A stretch of 64,000 nt of DNA, taken from positions 6,572,001 through 6,636,000 of the forward strand of contig NC_135773.1 of the NCBI RefSeq assembly GCF_028453695.1, in the 5' to 3' direction. Of the stretch, positions 10,441 to 22,515 are shown in pieces. Within the stretch, counting starts at the first letter, position 1. Every line of letters begins with the position of its first letter. The notes under the pieces are model-generated. The model saw nothing but the letters and a program-made list of their open reading frames with translations. It was not told the DNA's origin and ran no database searches. Made by a program: the position numbers and the translations under genes. The DNA comes from Augochlora pura. Taxonomy: Eukaryota > Arthropoda > Insecta > Hymenoptera > Halictidae.

Positions 10441-13209
10441 AGGGAGAGAAATCGAGTGTCGCGAACCCGCGAGATCCGGCGAAAGATCGCGCGTCGCCAA
10501 AGGGAAACTCGTCAAACTCCGTGGGAACTAGAAGTGCCCGGGAGATAGCCAAACAATGTCGCCTCGGACACCTTGCAACTCTCTGCTCTAGGACTCTTCC
10601 AGGCTTTCGAGCACAATCAGAATCCTTTTCGCCGGGCCACATGTTGTTTCGAAGCGAAACTAAAACAGTCTCCTAGACCAACATTTTACTGCAGCGACTT
10701 TTGTCAATCTCATCTACTAGATATAATAACTAGTCAAACTCGTGAACAATATTTCCTATTTAATCTAATAAATATTATTATCAATCATTTCTTTTGAAGC
10801 GAAAGAAAATTTTAATTGAAATCTTGATATAGTTTAGTAAATATGGGTGTCAATTATTTCTTCTATAGTGAAAGTATTTTCCACTATTCGCGCAGGACTT
10901 CGAGGACCCTCGGCAACGATCCCAGGTCACCTAAAGCCCCCTATAAATACAAAATCTCTTTTTCTTCCAAGAAATTCACGCGACCTACAATATTCTCGTC
11001 GCAGTAATCGCGGCAGAAAATAGTGCATCAAGGGGTTAAACACGAGTCGATTACCGAAGGATTAAACGTCCAACGTCCGCTCACGATCCCAGCAGCCCCG
11101 GAAGTTGATTAATGGAGGAGGGCCCCGGGGTGGCCGTAGTAGAGTTGCCGGCGACGAGTCCGAAAGTAGGTCTGAACGACAGAAGAAGGTATGAAACACA
11201 CACACACAGAGAGAGAGAAGCCCGGCCCAGCGAGACTTTGCCGAGGTAAAAGCCCCTCGCGCTGGTAACAGTCGCGCGCGAACAGAATGCGAGAGAGGGA
11301 GAACAAAAACGAAGGGGAGGAGAACAAAAGCGCGACGGTACGGGGGGACGATGGCGGGGCTCGGAGAGAGAGTGATTTGAAAAAAAGAAGCGAAGCAACG
11401 GGGAAGAAAAGACGGGATGGAGGAAGCAGCGGGGAGAAGAAAAGGAAGACGAGAAATAAGAAGAAAAGGAGGACGAGAAATAAGAAGAAAAGATGAAGAC
11501 GAGAAATAAGAAAAAGAGGAAGAAAAGGGGGAGGAGGAAGAAGGGGTGGAAGAAGACGAAGAAGATCGGAAGGAAAGTGGTGTACGGAGCCGTGTTAGCA
11601 CTCGGCAAGTTTCCGGGGCTGTTTATTCAGCAAATAGAAAATATTATTTGCTGACATGCTAACGTTTCCACGTGGCAACATAAATAGACGTGTTAACTAA
11701 GTACGTTGCCAGGGAACTCAAGGGCAGGCGTGGGAAATCAAAATAGTCCAAATCCAAACACGCGGGGATCCGAAGTTCACGGACAGATGTTTAGTCCCGG
11801 GTCCCGAGAGCGGGCCGGGGGGATCGCTCAATGCAAATATACACACAGCGATGTCCAAGAAAAATCGTGGATATGTTACCGCCTTGGACGGCGTTACACG
11901 CTCAAACTATTCTCTGCGGCGATGTAAAGGCTCGACGATTCTGCGAAGCGGTAAGTCGTTCCATAAAGCTGGCAATTTCTTGTCGCTATCTTTTAAGCTT
12001 GTATTAATAATTTGCTTTATTTAGGGTTATTTGAAATACCTTTTTAGTTAAATTTTATGTTTAATTCCTATCGTTTTCTCATTCTTCTAATCTACAATGA
12101 TAAATAATTTTAACCCTTTGTAATTGAAAGGATGACTCTGAGCCGCCATTAAAAATCGTTTCATCAAGGTCCAAAATAATTCTCAAATATTGTATCTGAA
12201 ATATCGTAGTCCGGAAAAATTACTTTGAATTTAGAATGAAATTGTCTTGGAGTGGAAGGGGACAAAGTTATTAAAATTTATTTGAAAAATCAGTGATAAA
12301 TACAGAAGCACCCTGCTTCGCGACGAAGATTAAAAATATTATCAACCCCACGGAAAACAATGAAAATTTTAGAATCGTTGCACCGTTCGTCTAAAAATTA
12401 ATTCCTAAACGCATGAAAAATTCAGGCACCGTGATAGAGGAAAGGGGGAAAGCAATATTCCGCGTAAACCGATCGGCATTTCATTAGTCGTAACAGCGCG
12501 TTTCACGCGAATTTCCGTGTTTCGCGGTTCCGCTCGCGCCGCGATAAAATCGAAACGATGAAACGTTTGAAAAAAAAAGATCATGTAACCATGGATAACA
12601 TAGACCTAGCCGCGGCCTGTATCGGTTTCACGATATCCGCGGCAGAATTTTTGACGGGTAGCCGTTTCCATTTGGCAGACGGGAGGGGCTGCGCGCAGCT
12701 GAAACCGTCGGCCAACGAGTTACACGAAACGCGTCGCGATAACGCGATTCTTAGGACAGCACCGCGCCATTTACGAATGACAGTCTAAGCAGACCGGGGC
12801 TGCCGGAACAAAGCGGAACGATCCGGCACAATGGCTGTCCGAGCTCGTCATCGTTTAGGCGTCGGCGTCGTTTAACTTGGACGCGCCTTTCGTGAGCGTT
12901 TGTTACCGAGAAATTAATTGGCCAGAAAGTTATATTGCCTGCTGCGGCGTTGGCCATCGGTGGGACACGAACGCAGATGCTATATCCTCGTGTGCACACG
13001 TACGCGAGCCGGCACGCTGCAGCCGATGCACCGCCAGGGGGATGGTAAGCGGCGCTTTAGCGCACCCCGAGGAATCAGCTGATCGATCCCGAACGTTCGC
13101 GGCGCTATCCCTCTTCCGGTAGAAAAAATACTTCGTTCCTAACCAGCCTCTTCCCGGTGAAATGTTTTTCGGTGATGCGCGGAGCGTCACCTGTGTTTGA
13201 GCCACGATG
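10441..13209. other. Non-coding stretch
   Basis: Mostly unannotatable sequence. A purine-rich block at 11436-11545 repeats GACGAGAAATAAGAAGAAAAG. A one-sided TTAA-CCCTTTG end lies at 12110. Long Ser/Phe frames on the minus strand at 11062-11608 are translations of the purine-rich block. No gene recognised. Confidence 0.5.
12110..12160 (+). repeat. TTAA-CCCTTTG element remnant
   Basis: TTAACCCTTTGTAATTGAAA is followed by GACTCTGAGCCGCCATT, a subterminal motif (GACTCTGAG) shared with the remnants at 30346 and 61515. The opposite end is not found. Confidence 0.5.
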
Positions 13210-13458
13210 TTAACCCTTTGCACTCGAAGCCATTTCAACTGTAATTCTAAATATAACTTCGCCGACATATATCATTTCCATTTTATATTACAAAATATAT
13301 TTTATTCGTATGAAATTGAATATTATAACATATGCAACAATAGTTATACTTTCAATAATTTTTGAAATCTAATCTACCGTAATATAAAAATTATTTTAGA
13401 ACGTACTGTAAGAATTTTAGTGGTACCTCGGAGCCACCACTCAAGTGCAAAGGGATAA
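13210..13458. mobile_element. TTAA-flanked MITE, piggyBac-like
   Basis: A 249-bp non-coding element. The left end reads TTAACCCTTTGCACTCGA; the right end is its inverse (TCAAGTGCAAAGGG) with the terminal TTAA changed to ATAA. The right subterminal region carries GGTACCTCGGAGCCACCACT. It is clearly homologous, end to end, to the copy at 57339-57586. TTAA duplication plus CCC-starting ends is characteristic of piggyBac-type transposons; no transposase is encoded. Confidence 0.85.
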
Positions 13459-15300
13459 CCCTATATACCACTATAATAACGAGTCGGACTCGTGACGATA
13501 GTTTCTTGCACAATTTCATAAATATGGCTGACAATCGTTTCTATTAAATCGAAAGAACATTTGAATTCCCTGTCATCGAGATCTGGGAATGAAAGTAAAC
13601 GAGAACAATCGGGAACACTGGAATCATCGCGTGGCATCAAAGAAATAATCAAGTACGAAATAGTCGCAGACTTTTTAACAAGAATTTTAACAAAACCGTT
13701 TAATGCCTGAGCTTTTCCTTCGACTTTTCTAAAGCGATATCATCGAGTGGATTTTCAAGTTACAACAATTTCTTCAACGACGACAGAAAAGAGCACTGAA
13801 AAGGCCAAGAAGATAATGATTAATCCTGGCTAATAAAATATAACGAAGGTCGATTCAGCGAGCGATCCATCGAGCCAGTTTACTACTGACAAGACGCGCG
13901 CGAAGCGACTTCTCTTCCGCTAATTGATTGAACGCGGCCCGGCTAACAAAGTGGCGCCATTTTTCGAACTGTCCTCGTGGTTTTGACACTCGGTGAAGAA
14001 TGCGCCCATCCCCCCCCCCCATTTCGCGCCTCCCCTCGCCCTTCGTTCCAACCACTTTTGACGCGTCGACGCCGCGTTTTTCGAGCCGCGTGAAAAATCG
14101 CCGCGAATTATCCGACTCTGGGACAGCTTGGCTAGCGTCTCCCCGCCCCCCCACCCCTCTCCCTCGTCATTTATTAAAGTTAACTTTTCCGAGGGCGTAG
14201 GAGGATAGTTAAACGATCTTCGCTCGGCGGTTTGTCTCGGCTCCTCGCAAAATTAGGTCGGAAGTCCTATGGTAATTCCGGTCGGGGATTTTGCAGCATG
14301 GTTCTTAAATTATTGCCGGAGTCCCCCGGCGGGTCCTCCCCCCCCCCCCCCCCCCACCGCGCGCTTTTCCAACCGGCATTGTAGCGTACTCGCGCGAAGC
14401 ATCCTCCGCATTATACCGCGTTGTAACAAGAAATTAACAAAAAAGGCAGCGAGCACAGAGGATAGAAAGAGAGAAAGAGAGAAAAATAGAGAAAACTAGA
14501 GAAAGGGAGAAAGAGAGATAGAGAGAGGGGGGAGAGGGAAATGGGGGGAAAAAACACACCGCTGCCGTCTCTCTATTTTCTACACGTAGACGTTTTTTTC
14601 CACCGACCTATATTCGTCGAGAGAACACGCTTTTCATCAGTCGCCGTACGGTTCCAGCGATGCCAACGAGAGCGTCGCGAATTTATAGCGTATTCCCCCC
14701 CCCCCCCCCCCCCCCCCCACCCCACCCCGACCACGATGGAATATCGCGCTCTGCCCGACCGACGTTCGTAAACCATCCGCGAGTATCACTGAATGGGTAT
14801 TAAGGACGACGGGCGAGGGCCTGTGGCTCATCATCCGACTCCTGCGACGTCTTTGCGAAGAATCGTTCGTCTTCGCGGATTTTTCGGTAACGAACCACCC
14901 AGCGGAGCGATCTCAAATTTTGCGGACGTATTTTGCTAGGTTTCAGGAATGCGCCATATTTTTTCGAAGCAGATTGGTCGAGCTGGTCGAAAGTTGCAGC
15001 GATTTTATTTGGACGCTGCGATGAAGAACGCTTTTTCTCTTCTGGGAAGAGGATAATGATTAGGATTTTTTAGAAACACTGTAGTCTTAAATTTTGTGCT
15101 TTTATTTATTTATTATATTATTATTTATACTCCAGGAATGCTCAGAATTTTTCTAATTATATTTTGTCAGTATTATAACAATTAAAGTCGCGATTAAAGT
15201 CGCAATTGTCTAATCAAAGCGCATTAATAGCTACGTACTTGTACGGCTCGTTTACTTTTAATTTTTAACAAACAATTTGCGAATCTGCGGTGTCTATGTG
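13459..15300. other. Non-coding stretch with poly-C tracts
   Basis: It begins with a GAGTCGGACTC near-palindrome at about 13481. Poly-C tracts lie around 14340-14356 and 14695-14718, and a GA-rich tract at 14463-14530. No gene recognised. Confidence 0.5.
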
Positions 15301-15445
15301 AATATGAAAAATATTCTAATGTACACAGGTTACAGTACTAAAATAAGAAATATTTTAATGTCCACAGGTTACTATACCAAAATAAAAAATATTCTAATGC
15401 CCACAGGTTACTATACGAATATATAAAAATATTCTAATGTCCGCA
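15301..15445 (+). repeat. 39-40-bp minisatellite, four copies
   Basis: The word ATTCTAATG (once ATTTTAATG) recurs at 15313, 15352, 15391 and 15431, each followed by a CACAGGTTAC-like segment except the last. The period is 39-40 bp. Confidence 0.85.
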
Positions 15446-16014
15446 ATATACACAATATTTTAAGATAGCAAAGAGTTTGGATTTTTCGAAGTTGTCAATT
15501 CGGCAATCACGTCGGGGGTTTAACCGCGCGACGACTCGTTTATTGGTTCGCAAGCGTGGCCGAGATACGGAATTTTACGCGGGCGATCTATTCGTATCGC
15601 TCGCGCGCGCCACAATTCACGGAGGTATTACTCGCGTAACCAATCATTCTAAAACTTGCGTAGTAAAACGTCCGGGGAAGTTTTTAGGAACAATAAACTT
15701 TGCGTACCGCAGACCGCAACACGGGGGTCAGAGAGCGATTCGAGCTAACGGATCCATACGAGTTTGCCCCGAAGACCTATATTCCCGTGATTGTGCAGCG
15801 TTTCGATAATAACTCGGTAAACAATTAACGCAACCCCTCTCGCCCCCCGATTAAGGCAATTTTGCAGCGTTGTTATCGTTGGACCACCACCGGTCATCCG
15901 TGCAAAAGTGCGGAATCTCTTACAAATTACAACGAGTTTAACCAGTGATTTACTGCTGGTTTAACCGAAGATGCAAATCTGTGTTGCATCGATAAAGGGG
16001 CAATACATATTCTA
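15446..16014. other. Non-coding stretch
   Basis: A 110-codon plus-strand frame (15477-15809) has no recognisable motif and ordinary flanks. I do not call it a gene. Nothing else is visible. Confidence 0.45.
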
Positions 16015-16178
16015 TACAGGGTGTCCCGGAAATCGTAGTACAACCGAACGAACATTGGAGTCGATTATCGCGAAAACGGAGCTACGGATGAACAAACGTT
16101 ACACCAAAATATTTTCTTCTTTTTTGATGTCGAATCATTCCCAGCCAGGTTGTACTATGATTTTCGGGACACCCCGTA
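16015..16178. mobile_element. TA-flanked MITE with GGGTGTCCC ends
   Basis: A 164-bp element. The left end TACAGGGTGTCCCGGAAATC and the right end GATTTTCGGGACACCCCGTA are inverted copies, extending to GTAGTACAACC / GGTTGTACTATGA (about 30 bp with a few mismatches). The element is flanked by TA, the target used by Tc1/mariner-type transposons. It has no transposase, so it is non-autonomous. Confidence 0.85.
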
Positions 16179-16561
16179 TATCTCTATAAATATATATTAT
16201 TTGATGCAGCACCATTAATCGGGCTCGTAAATTTTCATAATACGTTTAAATCAATTAATTTCGGATACTGCCGTTAATGTATTCCTTCGTTGCGAAATTT
16301 CCGATAATCTGTGGGAATGGAAGCTGTGTGCCGCGCGCGCGCGCGCAGCACGGTGTTAAGAATATGTTAATATTGTAATTTTCGGTCATTGTGCAGCTCG
16401 GTGAGCAAATACCGCGAGAATTATGCAACATGGCGCTATTTTACTAATTCTTTTCTTGTTTCGGTATTAGCAAATTTTAGACAACACCGTAGTTATTTTA
16501 TCGTAATTTGAATAATATTAAAATATTACTAACTGAACCAATAAACTGAGATATTACTTGT
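16179..16561. other. Non-coding AT-rich stretch
   Basis: It contains a CG run at 16334-16347 and otherwise AT-rich sequence with no gene or clear repeat. Confidence 0.55.
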
Positions 16562-16714
16562 TCGAATAAATTGATTGATTGAATTAAATGAGTTCATCGA
16601 TTGGAATAAATAAATTTATTGAATTAATCGAAATGATTGAATTCATTTATTTGATTGAATTAACTGAATTGATTGAATTAATTGTATTAATTGATTTAAT
16701 TGAATTAATTGTAT
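16562..16714 (+). repeat. ATTGAATTAATTG-type simple repeat
   Basis: Imperfect short units built from GATTGAATTAATTG run for about 150 bp. Low-complexity and non-coding. Confidence 0.8.
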
Positions 16715-17035
16715 TGGGCGTATGTTAGAGAAAGGGGATTAAATTTTTTAACAGTTGCATAAGCTGAGCTAACAATATTCTTCGCTACAGTGTATATCGT
16801 AGTACAGTAACTCGTGTCTGACAAATGGCTGACCAATTCCCCTTGTTCCACTGTTTTCGCCTCGTGCGAAAGCTTCTGCAGCGCACTCGTTGTACAAATA
16901 CTATTATTACTGTGAAACGTGGCACTGAGCGTTGTTCATTTTTATATTTAGCATTAGCAATTCGAAGCAATATGAAGGTAATTATATATTGTAATTTGAA
17001 TATTATTACAATATTAATAATTTCATTAATTGTAT

Positions 17036-17336
17036 GAACTGTACGAATTATACCAATCGTAGCAATTTTATGAATTGTATGAAATATATCAGTTGTATCA
17101 ATTCTATTAATAGGCATTAATTGTACCAATTGTAGTAATTGTATTAATTGTAATAATGGTATCAACTGTATTAACTGTATTAATTCTATTAACTATATTA
17201 ATGCTAGTAACTGTATTAATTCCATTAACTATATTAATGCTATTAATTGTATTAATTTTATTAACCGCATTAATTCTATTAACTGTATTAATTCTATTAA
17301 CTCCACCAATTCTATCAACTACATTAATTGAATTTC
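17036..17336 (+). repeat. TATTAATT(C/G)TATTAACT-type minisatellite
   Basis: About 300 bp of imperfect short units such as GTATTAATTCTATTAACT. A plus-strand frame translates it as repeated Leu/Ile/Val/Thr; this is repeat translation, not a membrane protein. Confidence 0.85.
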
Positions 17337-19074
17337 AGAGCAAGGAAATGAAAAGCTTCCTACCAATTTCATAACCTGAACTAATAATAACCTCTGCTAC
17401 AGTGGCTCTACCGCTGCAATAACTCCTGTCCGACCAATGGTTGTCCAATTCCACTCGCGCTACCGTTCTCGCCTCATGTAGAAACATCCGCACCGTTTCC
17501 TATCACTTTGCTGGGGGGGCCGATTTACCACACTTTCGTCGGAACCCGCTCCAGGCGGCCGTCGATTAATATATTTAAGGAGCCGGAGTAAATAACCAAC
17601 GATAACGGCCCCGTTCTACTTTACGTTCCTCATACATTTATTACCGGTGGCCGTGCGCGCCCGCGCATTGTTACGTCGGCATTGTGCTCGGCGCTCATTT
17701 CGTTATGAAATATTCGACAGATTCCGCGGCAGAAACACGGGGAAGGGGAGGGGGATACGCCGAGAAATATTTGTCTGGCGGTATCAGTTAATGTCAAAGA
17801 CACGGTGTATCACGTGAATAATTCCAACGGCATTGTATCTGTTTTTTTTTTGCCACGGGAGAGCCACGAATGTTATCGATTTCCGTATCCGCAAACAGTA
17901 GAATTTATGTGTCCCCGGGAAACGGGATTCTATGGGTTCTAAATCAGAAGACCGAGGAACTCTCTCTCTCTCTCTCTCCATTTCTCTCTATTTCTCTGTG
18001 CGCTTCCTAGCTCTATTCATCGTCTTGGGAGGAATCCATTTAAAGATGCGCAAGTCGCAAGAACAGTATACGCCGTGCATACGCCATAATAATTAATATA
18101 ATACCCGGTGCACAAGGAGCACGACTCTACCGAAACCGATCCTCGGCAATTCCAAGAGATCCCTTTCACCGGTGAATAACCGAGCTGCGCTGCAAGTTAA
18201 CAATAAATTACGTTTCCAAATTTTTATGCGACCATAATTGGCAGAAGTTTACGCAGGTAGAATTTGATTTTATTGACAAGTTTACGAGTTACAAAAATTC
18301 AAAGAAAAATGTATAGGACAATTTTTTGATATAATTTCGACGGGGTAATCGCAGAATTTCTCGCCGTAAATTCAACAGTCGTCGTCGCGGCGACGTAAAC
18401 AATCTATAAAATATGCGGCCGGTACGCGCGCGGAGCTATTAAAATATCGTCGGATTGATCGGAGTTTATTGACGGCGCGGCCGTGTGCACCGTTGGAAAA
18501 ACACGATTAAAGGGCGGGCCGCGGCGCCGCGTAAAGCGACGATGATAAACTCCGTGCGCAATCCGAAACGAAATTTTCCCCCCGGCCGTGTTTCGCTCTC
18601 CGGTATCCGCCAGATTTTCGAATATCAGATTTCCCGGCGGGCGATTCGAAAATACGCCGTTTAATGGACTGCTCCCTTAAAATAACACCGCGCCAAGGGG
18701 TATAGGCCGGCCGGCGGCGGGACTTCGTTCGATGGTCGATTCAAACATTACCGTAATGATCCGTTGTTGCGGATACCCGCGATGAATCGTTCCCCCCCTC
18801 GCCGCGATCGCGATTGTTCGAATTTTATTCGTTAATTGGCATGCGGCGCGCGTTTTACGGCGAATTAAGTGATCTGGCACCGCGGTGCCGGACGAAATTA
18901 TTCACGCGACTGCTAAAGGGATGACAGGTGTTCGATGCGTCTTTCAAATGTATGCGATTGTTGAATGGATGACGGAAAAGGTATAGAGATTGTATTGCAG
19001 GCGATGATTATATTGTTATGAATTATTATAAATATTTTGAATATGGACTGTCAAAAAAGCACTTGCAATGGGGA
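17337..19074. other. Non-coding stretch
   Basis: Mixed composition with a CT tract near 17961-17978. GC-rich from 18360 to 18900 without a supported frame. No gene recognised. Confidence 0.5.
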
Positions 19075-19332
19075 GGGGAAGTAATTTGAAGCAACTTTTT
19101 CCTTTACAAAAATTTTCCCCAAGGCATGGTTAATGAGTTATTAAGAGAAAAGAGTGACCAATAAGAGGCTCGCGGCGCTGATGGATCTGATTACTCGCTT
19201 CTAATTGGTTACTGTTTTTCGTTAATAACTCTTTAACGGCGCGTCAGAGAACATTTCTTCAAAGGAAAAAGTTGCTTCAAATCACCTCAGGCTCCCGTTT
19301 CTAAATTGTTAGACATTGTTGGGACACCCTAC
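19075..19332. mobile_element. CCAAT foldback MITE, copy B
   Basis: The left arm begins about GAAGTAATTTGAAGCAACTTT and the right arm ends AAAGTTGCTTCAAATCACCTCAGG. The right side then continues to GACATTGTTGGGACACCCTA, the likely true terminus. The inner parts carry GACCAATAAGAGGC and CTAATTGGTTAC as facing CCAAT boxes. This copy lacks the central GCCGAGCTCGGC block. Non-coding. Confidence 0.75.
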
Positions 19333-19731
19333 AAATCTTACTTATTTATAATTATATATTTCAGTAATTGTACTATTTTCTGATTCGATTTCTTATGTCA
19401 CGTCAGTAGAAAATTTCAGGGAAGCATACCTTTCTAAAAAATTGTGCTGGAATAATGAAACCCCATAATCTAATTAACGAATAATTATCTAATAATGAAC
19501 GTCTTTTAAGAGGCAACATCCAAATGATATCCTAGAATAACGATGCCCACTGACAGGGAACAACAAAGTACAAAGGGTTAATTGTCATTCCTCCATTTCT
19601 TTTCCCTATCCGCCGCACCTCGGCCGCGTTGGCCGCGTTTCGCGTCCCCTCGTTCAACTTTTCGATCCAGATACGCGACGGCCTAATAGCACGGTGAACG
19701 AGCGAAACATTAATAATCGGGCAGCGATCGG

Positions 19732-19774
<43 letters not shown>

Positions 19775-21404
19775 GCAGCCGTCGTGTGGCCATCGTTCGC
19801 GATATTTTTCGCCGTTATTTAGCGCGGATGCACTTTAAAAGTTTGAGCGCGCGGCCGATTGATCCGCGCGACAGCGGGGGACCGGGAACGACGTTGAACG
19901 TGACACGCGTTCGCGATCGGGATTCCCCCGTCCCCCCGGATTTCAGCTCCACACGGGAAACGAATGGGAATTACTTGGACACCGCGGACAAGGATCAAAC
20001 GATAAATTAGCGGAGCTGGTGTATTAGCTATTAACTCCTTAGCGGAAAGTGGAAAAGCGGAATCGGGGTCAACCGGTGCCGCGACCGCGCGCGCGCAGCT
20101 TCGCTTTGCCGGATTTAGCGTGCGTGGGTCGCGCGCAAGCTCGTCGACTCTCGACAGCCGTAACACGACCATTGTAAAATTCCAATGGAATTCGGAAATT
20201 TTTAGTATTTCCGTCGGAACGTCGACAACGGACGCGCGAAAAAAGCCACTCCTCTATATTTTTTTTCTTTTTTGGACGTTGAAATTTAAACCGTCCGGCG
20301 GCGGCGAACAATTGCGGCGCATTTTGCACGCGGAGTCGAAGATTGGAGCTTCCTGTTTACAACGGCTGCTCGAAACTTTATGTTCGACGGTTTCCAGCCG
20401 TTTTGGCGCAGTTCCGACGCGTCATGCGGCGCGCTGCGATAACGCGCGTTGGCTGTTTGAACGTGGGAGATTCGTTACAGTTGACCCTCACCGTCCGTCA
20501 TTTAGGGAATAATTATTATAAATCGCTGACAGATTCTTTTGGCCGGCACTAAGAGGGTTAAAAAGTCAACGCGACGACGTCCTGCGATACGTCTGTAAAA
20601 GATTGACGACACCGCGCAGCTCTCGAGCGTGTGCCGTCCACTAATTTCCCGGCATCGTAGATAAGCGATCCCCGACTCAGCAGTGCCGGCACCGCGATAT
20701 CCGGCCGTAGAATCGGTCGTCGATTCGCGATCCCAGCCGGCTCATCGAACCGGCATATCAGAAGGGGGTTTATAACCCGGCAAGCGAACCGTGGCGGCGT
20801 CGTTCCCATAGCCGTCACACATAATTACGCGGGGTTAGGGAGGGGGGAGGCGGTGCACGAAGAGGTTCCGCGGATCGGCTCACTCGACAGGCGGGAGGGA
20901 CGGAGGATATCGCGCGTGCACGGTCGCGCGTTATCGAGCAATCGCGCGTACTCGCGAGGCCCCGGGACAGGCGAACGGGGAACGGACCGGCATGCACAGC
21001 GCGCGCTCTGTGCACGCGGCTCGGCCGCGCCAGCCAGGCATCCTCGGGCTCAATGGGACAGCGGTGCTCGGCGAAGCGTGAATAAAAAATAAATACTCGC
21101 TGCGGAGCGCGGGTATTTGCGCGCGCTGGCGAGAGTTATTCGAGCGTGCACGCGCGCCACGCCGTGCCGCGCCGGCGAAATCTCGCCTGATGTACCGAGT
21201 TATTGTACTTTGCGGAGCCAATCTCGGTCAACTTCACCCGGTGACTGAGTGATTCCGGCTGGCGTGCCACGGTTTATCGACGTTCGCTTTTCTGGTCTCC
21301 GCGACGGGGAAAACGAATTCTGCGGCGAGCCGCGCGCACCCGCGACCCCTCTTGTCTCATTTTTCCCGTGTTTCCACGACACCGACGGTTCAACCGTGTC
21401 TCCC
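19333..21404. other. Non-coding stretch, AT-rich then CpG-rich
   Basis: A TTAA element end (AAAGGGTTAA) lies at 19575-19581. A CT tract lies at 19733-19770. From about 19780 to 21400 the sequence is CpG-rich and carries many overlapping frames on both strands, none with recognisable motifs. Confidence 0.5.
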
Positions 21405-21405
21405 C

Positions 21406-21450
<45 letters not shown>

Positions 21451-21452
21451 GC
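21405..21452. repeat. (CT)n microsatellite
   Basis: A CT dinucleotide tract of roughly 48 bp with a few interruptions. Confidence 0.9.
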
Positions 21453-21965
21453 TCTCTGCCCGTCGTCCGACTCTTCTTCCTCATGACTGATGTCAGTCAG
21501 GTGTATCCGTGGGATTCGCTTCTTTCAGCCGCTCTGCTCCGTGCTTGATCGAGCTGTTTAGTCGACTGGTTTGCCGACCAGCCTCCGAGAACGGTTCAAT
21601 TGTCTGGGAGGCTTGCACGGGTGGACAGTTTTATTTATCGGATCGCCGGAGGTGAAATTTGTTGAAAAGAAGGCGTAGATGGTTGATAACTTAGAAATGT
21701 AAGCAATGCTATTATTTGTTGAAGTATATACATTTTATGTAATATTTTATGTTAAATAACTGAAGCGAACGTTCTCTTTCACCTTTTCTATTAAAAAATA
21801 TCGTGGGCAATAGGGGTATTAATTTCTTTATCACCGTGAGCCTTAAATAGATATGACGATGTTTCAGGATCATGAAAACACAGTTAAATCAGACTAAATT
21901 CTCTACTGTAAGAAATCAGCAATAATTTTTAGAAAAACAAAAAATATGGTCTCAAAGGATCATCC
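21453..21965. other. Non-coding stretch
   Basis: Nothing supported; the later half is AT-rich and leads into foldback copy C. Confidence 0.5.
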
Positions 21966-22176
21966 CTGAGATCCTTCCAAGCAACTTTCTCCTTTACAAA
22001 AATATTCTCCGAGGCATCGTTAACGAGTTATTAACAAAAAACGGTAACCAATGGGAAGCGAGTAACCAGATTCATCAGCGCCACGCGCCTCTCATTGGTC
22101 ACTGTTTTCTCTCAATAACTCATTAACGATGGCTCGGAGAACGTTTTTGTATAGGAAAAATATGGTACAATTATTG
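21966..22176. mobile_element. CCAAT foldback MITE, copy C
   Basis: The left arm includes GCAACTTTCTCCTTTACAAA, TCTCCGAGGCATCGTTAACG and GGTAACCAATGGG. The right arm gives CTCATTGGTCACTG, AATAACTCATTAACGATG and GCTCGGAGAACG in inverse order. The arms meet over a short unpaired centre, so the element is almost a complete hairpin. It lies about 30 bp before copy D in the same orientation class. Confidence 0.8.
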
Positions 22177-22202
22177 AGATATATAATTATAAATAAGATT
22201 TA

Positions 22203-22515
22203 TAGGGTGTTCCAACAATGTTTAATAATTTAGAACTGGGAGATAGCTAAGGTCATTTGAGGCAACTTTTTTCCTTTACAAAAATGTTCTCCAAGGCGTC
22301 GTTAACGAGTTATTAACGAAAAACGGTAACCAATGAGAGCCGAGCTCGGCAGCCGAGCCAATGAGCTGAACTGGGCGTCGCCGGCTCGTTACCTCCTCCG
22401 CCTCGCGTCAACTAGAACTCGCCTCTCATTGGCCACTCTTTTTCATCAATAACTCTTAAACAAAGCCTTCGATTGCATTCTTGCAAAGGAAAAATTTCCT
22501 TCAAATCACTCGAGG
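22203..22515. mobile_element. CCAAT foldback MITE, copy D
   Basis: This is the longest copy. It starts TAGGGTGTTCCAACAATG, the probable terminus, and proceeds through GGCAACTTTTTTCCTTTAC, CTCCAAGGCGTCGTTAACG and CCAATGAG (22330-22337). A central block GCCGAGCTCGGCAGCCGAGC is shared with copy A. The right arm has CTCATTGG (22425-22432), AATAACTC and AAGGAAAAATTTCC. Non-coding. Confidence 0.8.

Noticed and set aside
17156..17374. Hydrophobic Leu/Ile/Val/Thr frame resembling a membrane protein
   Set aside because: It is the translation of a TATTAATTCTATTAACT-type minisatellite.
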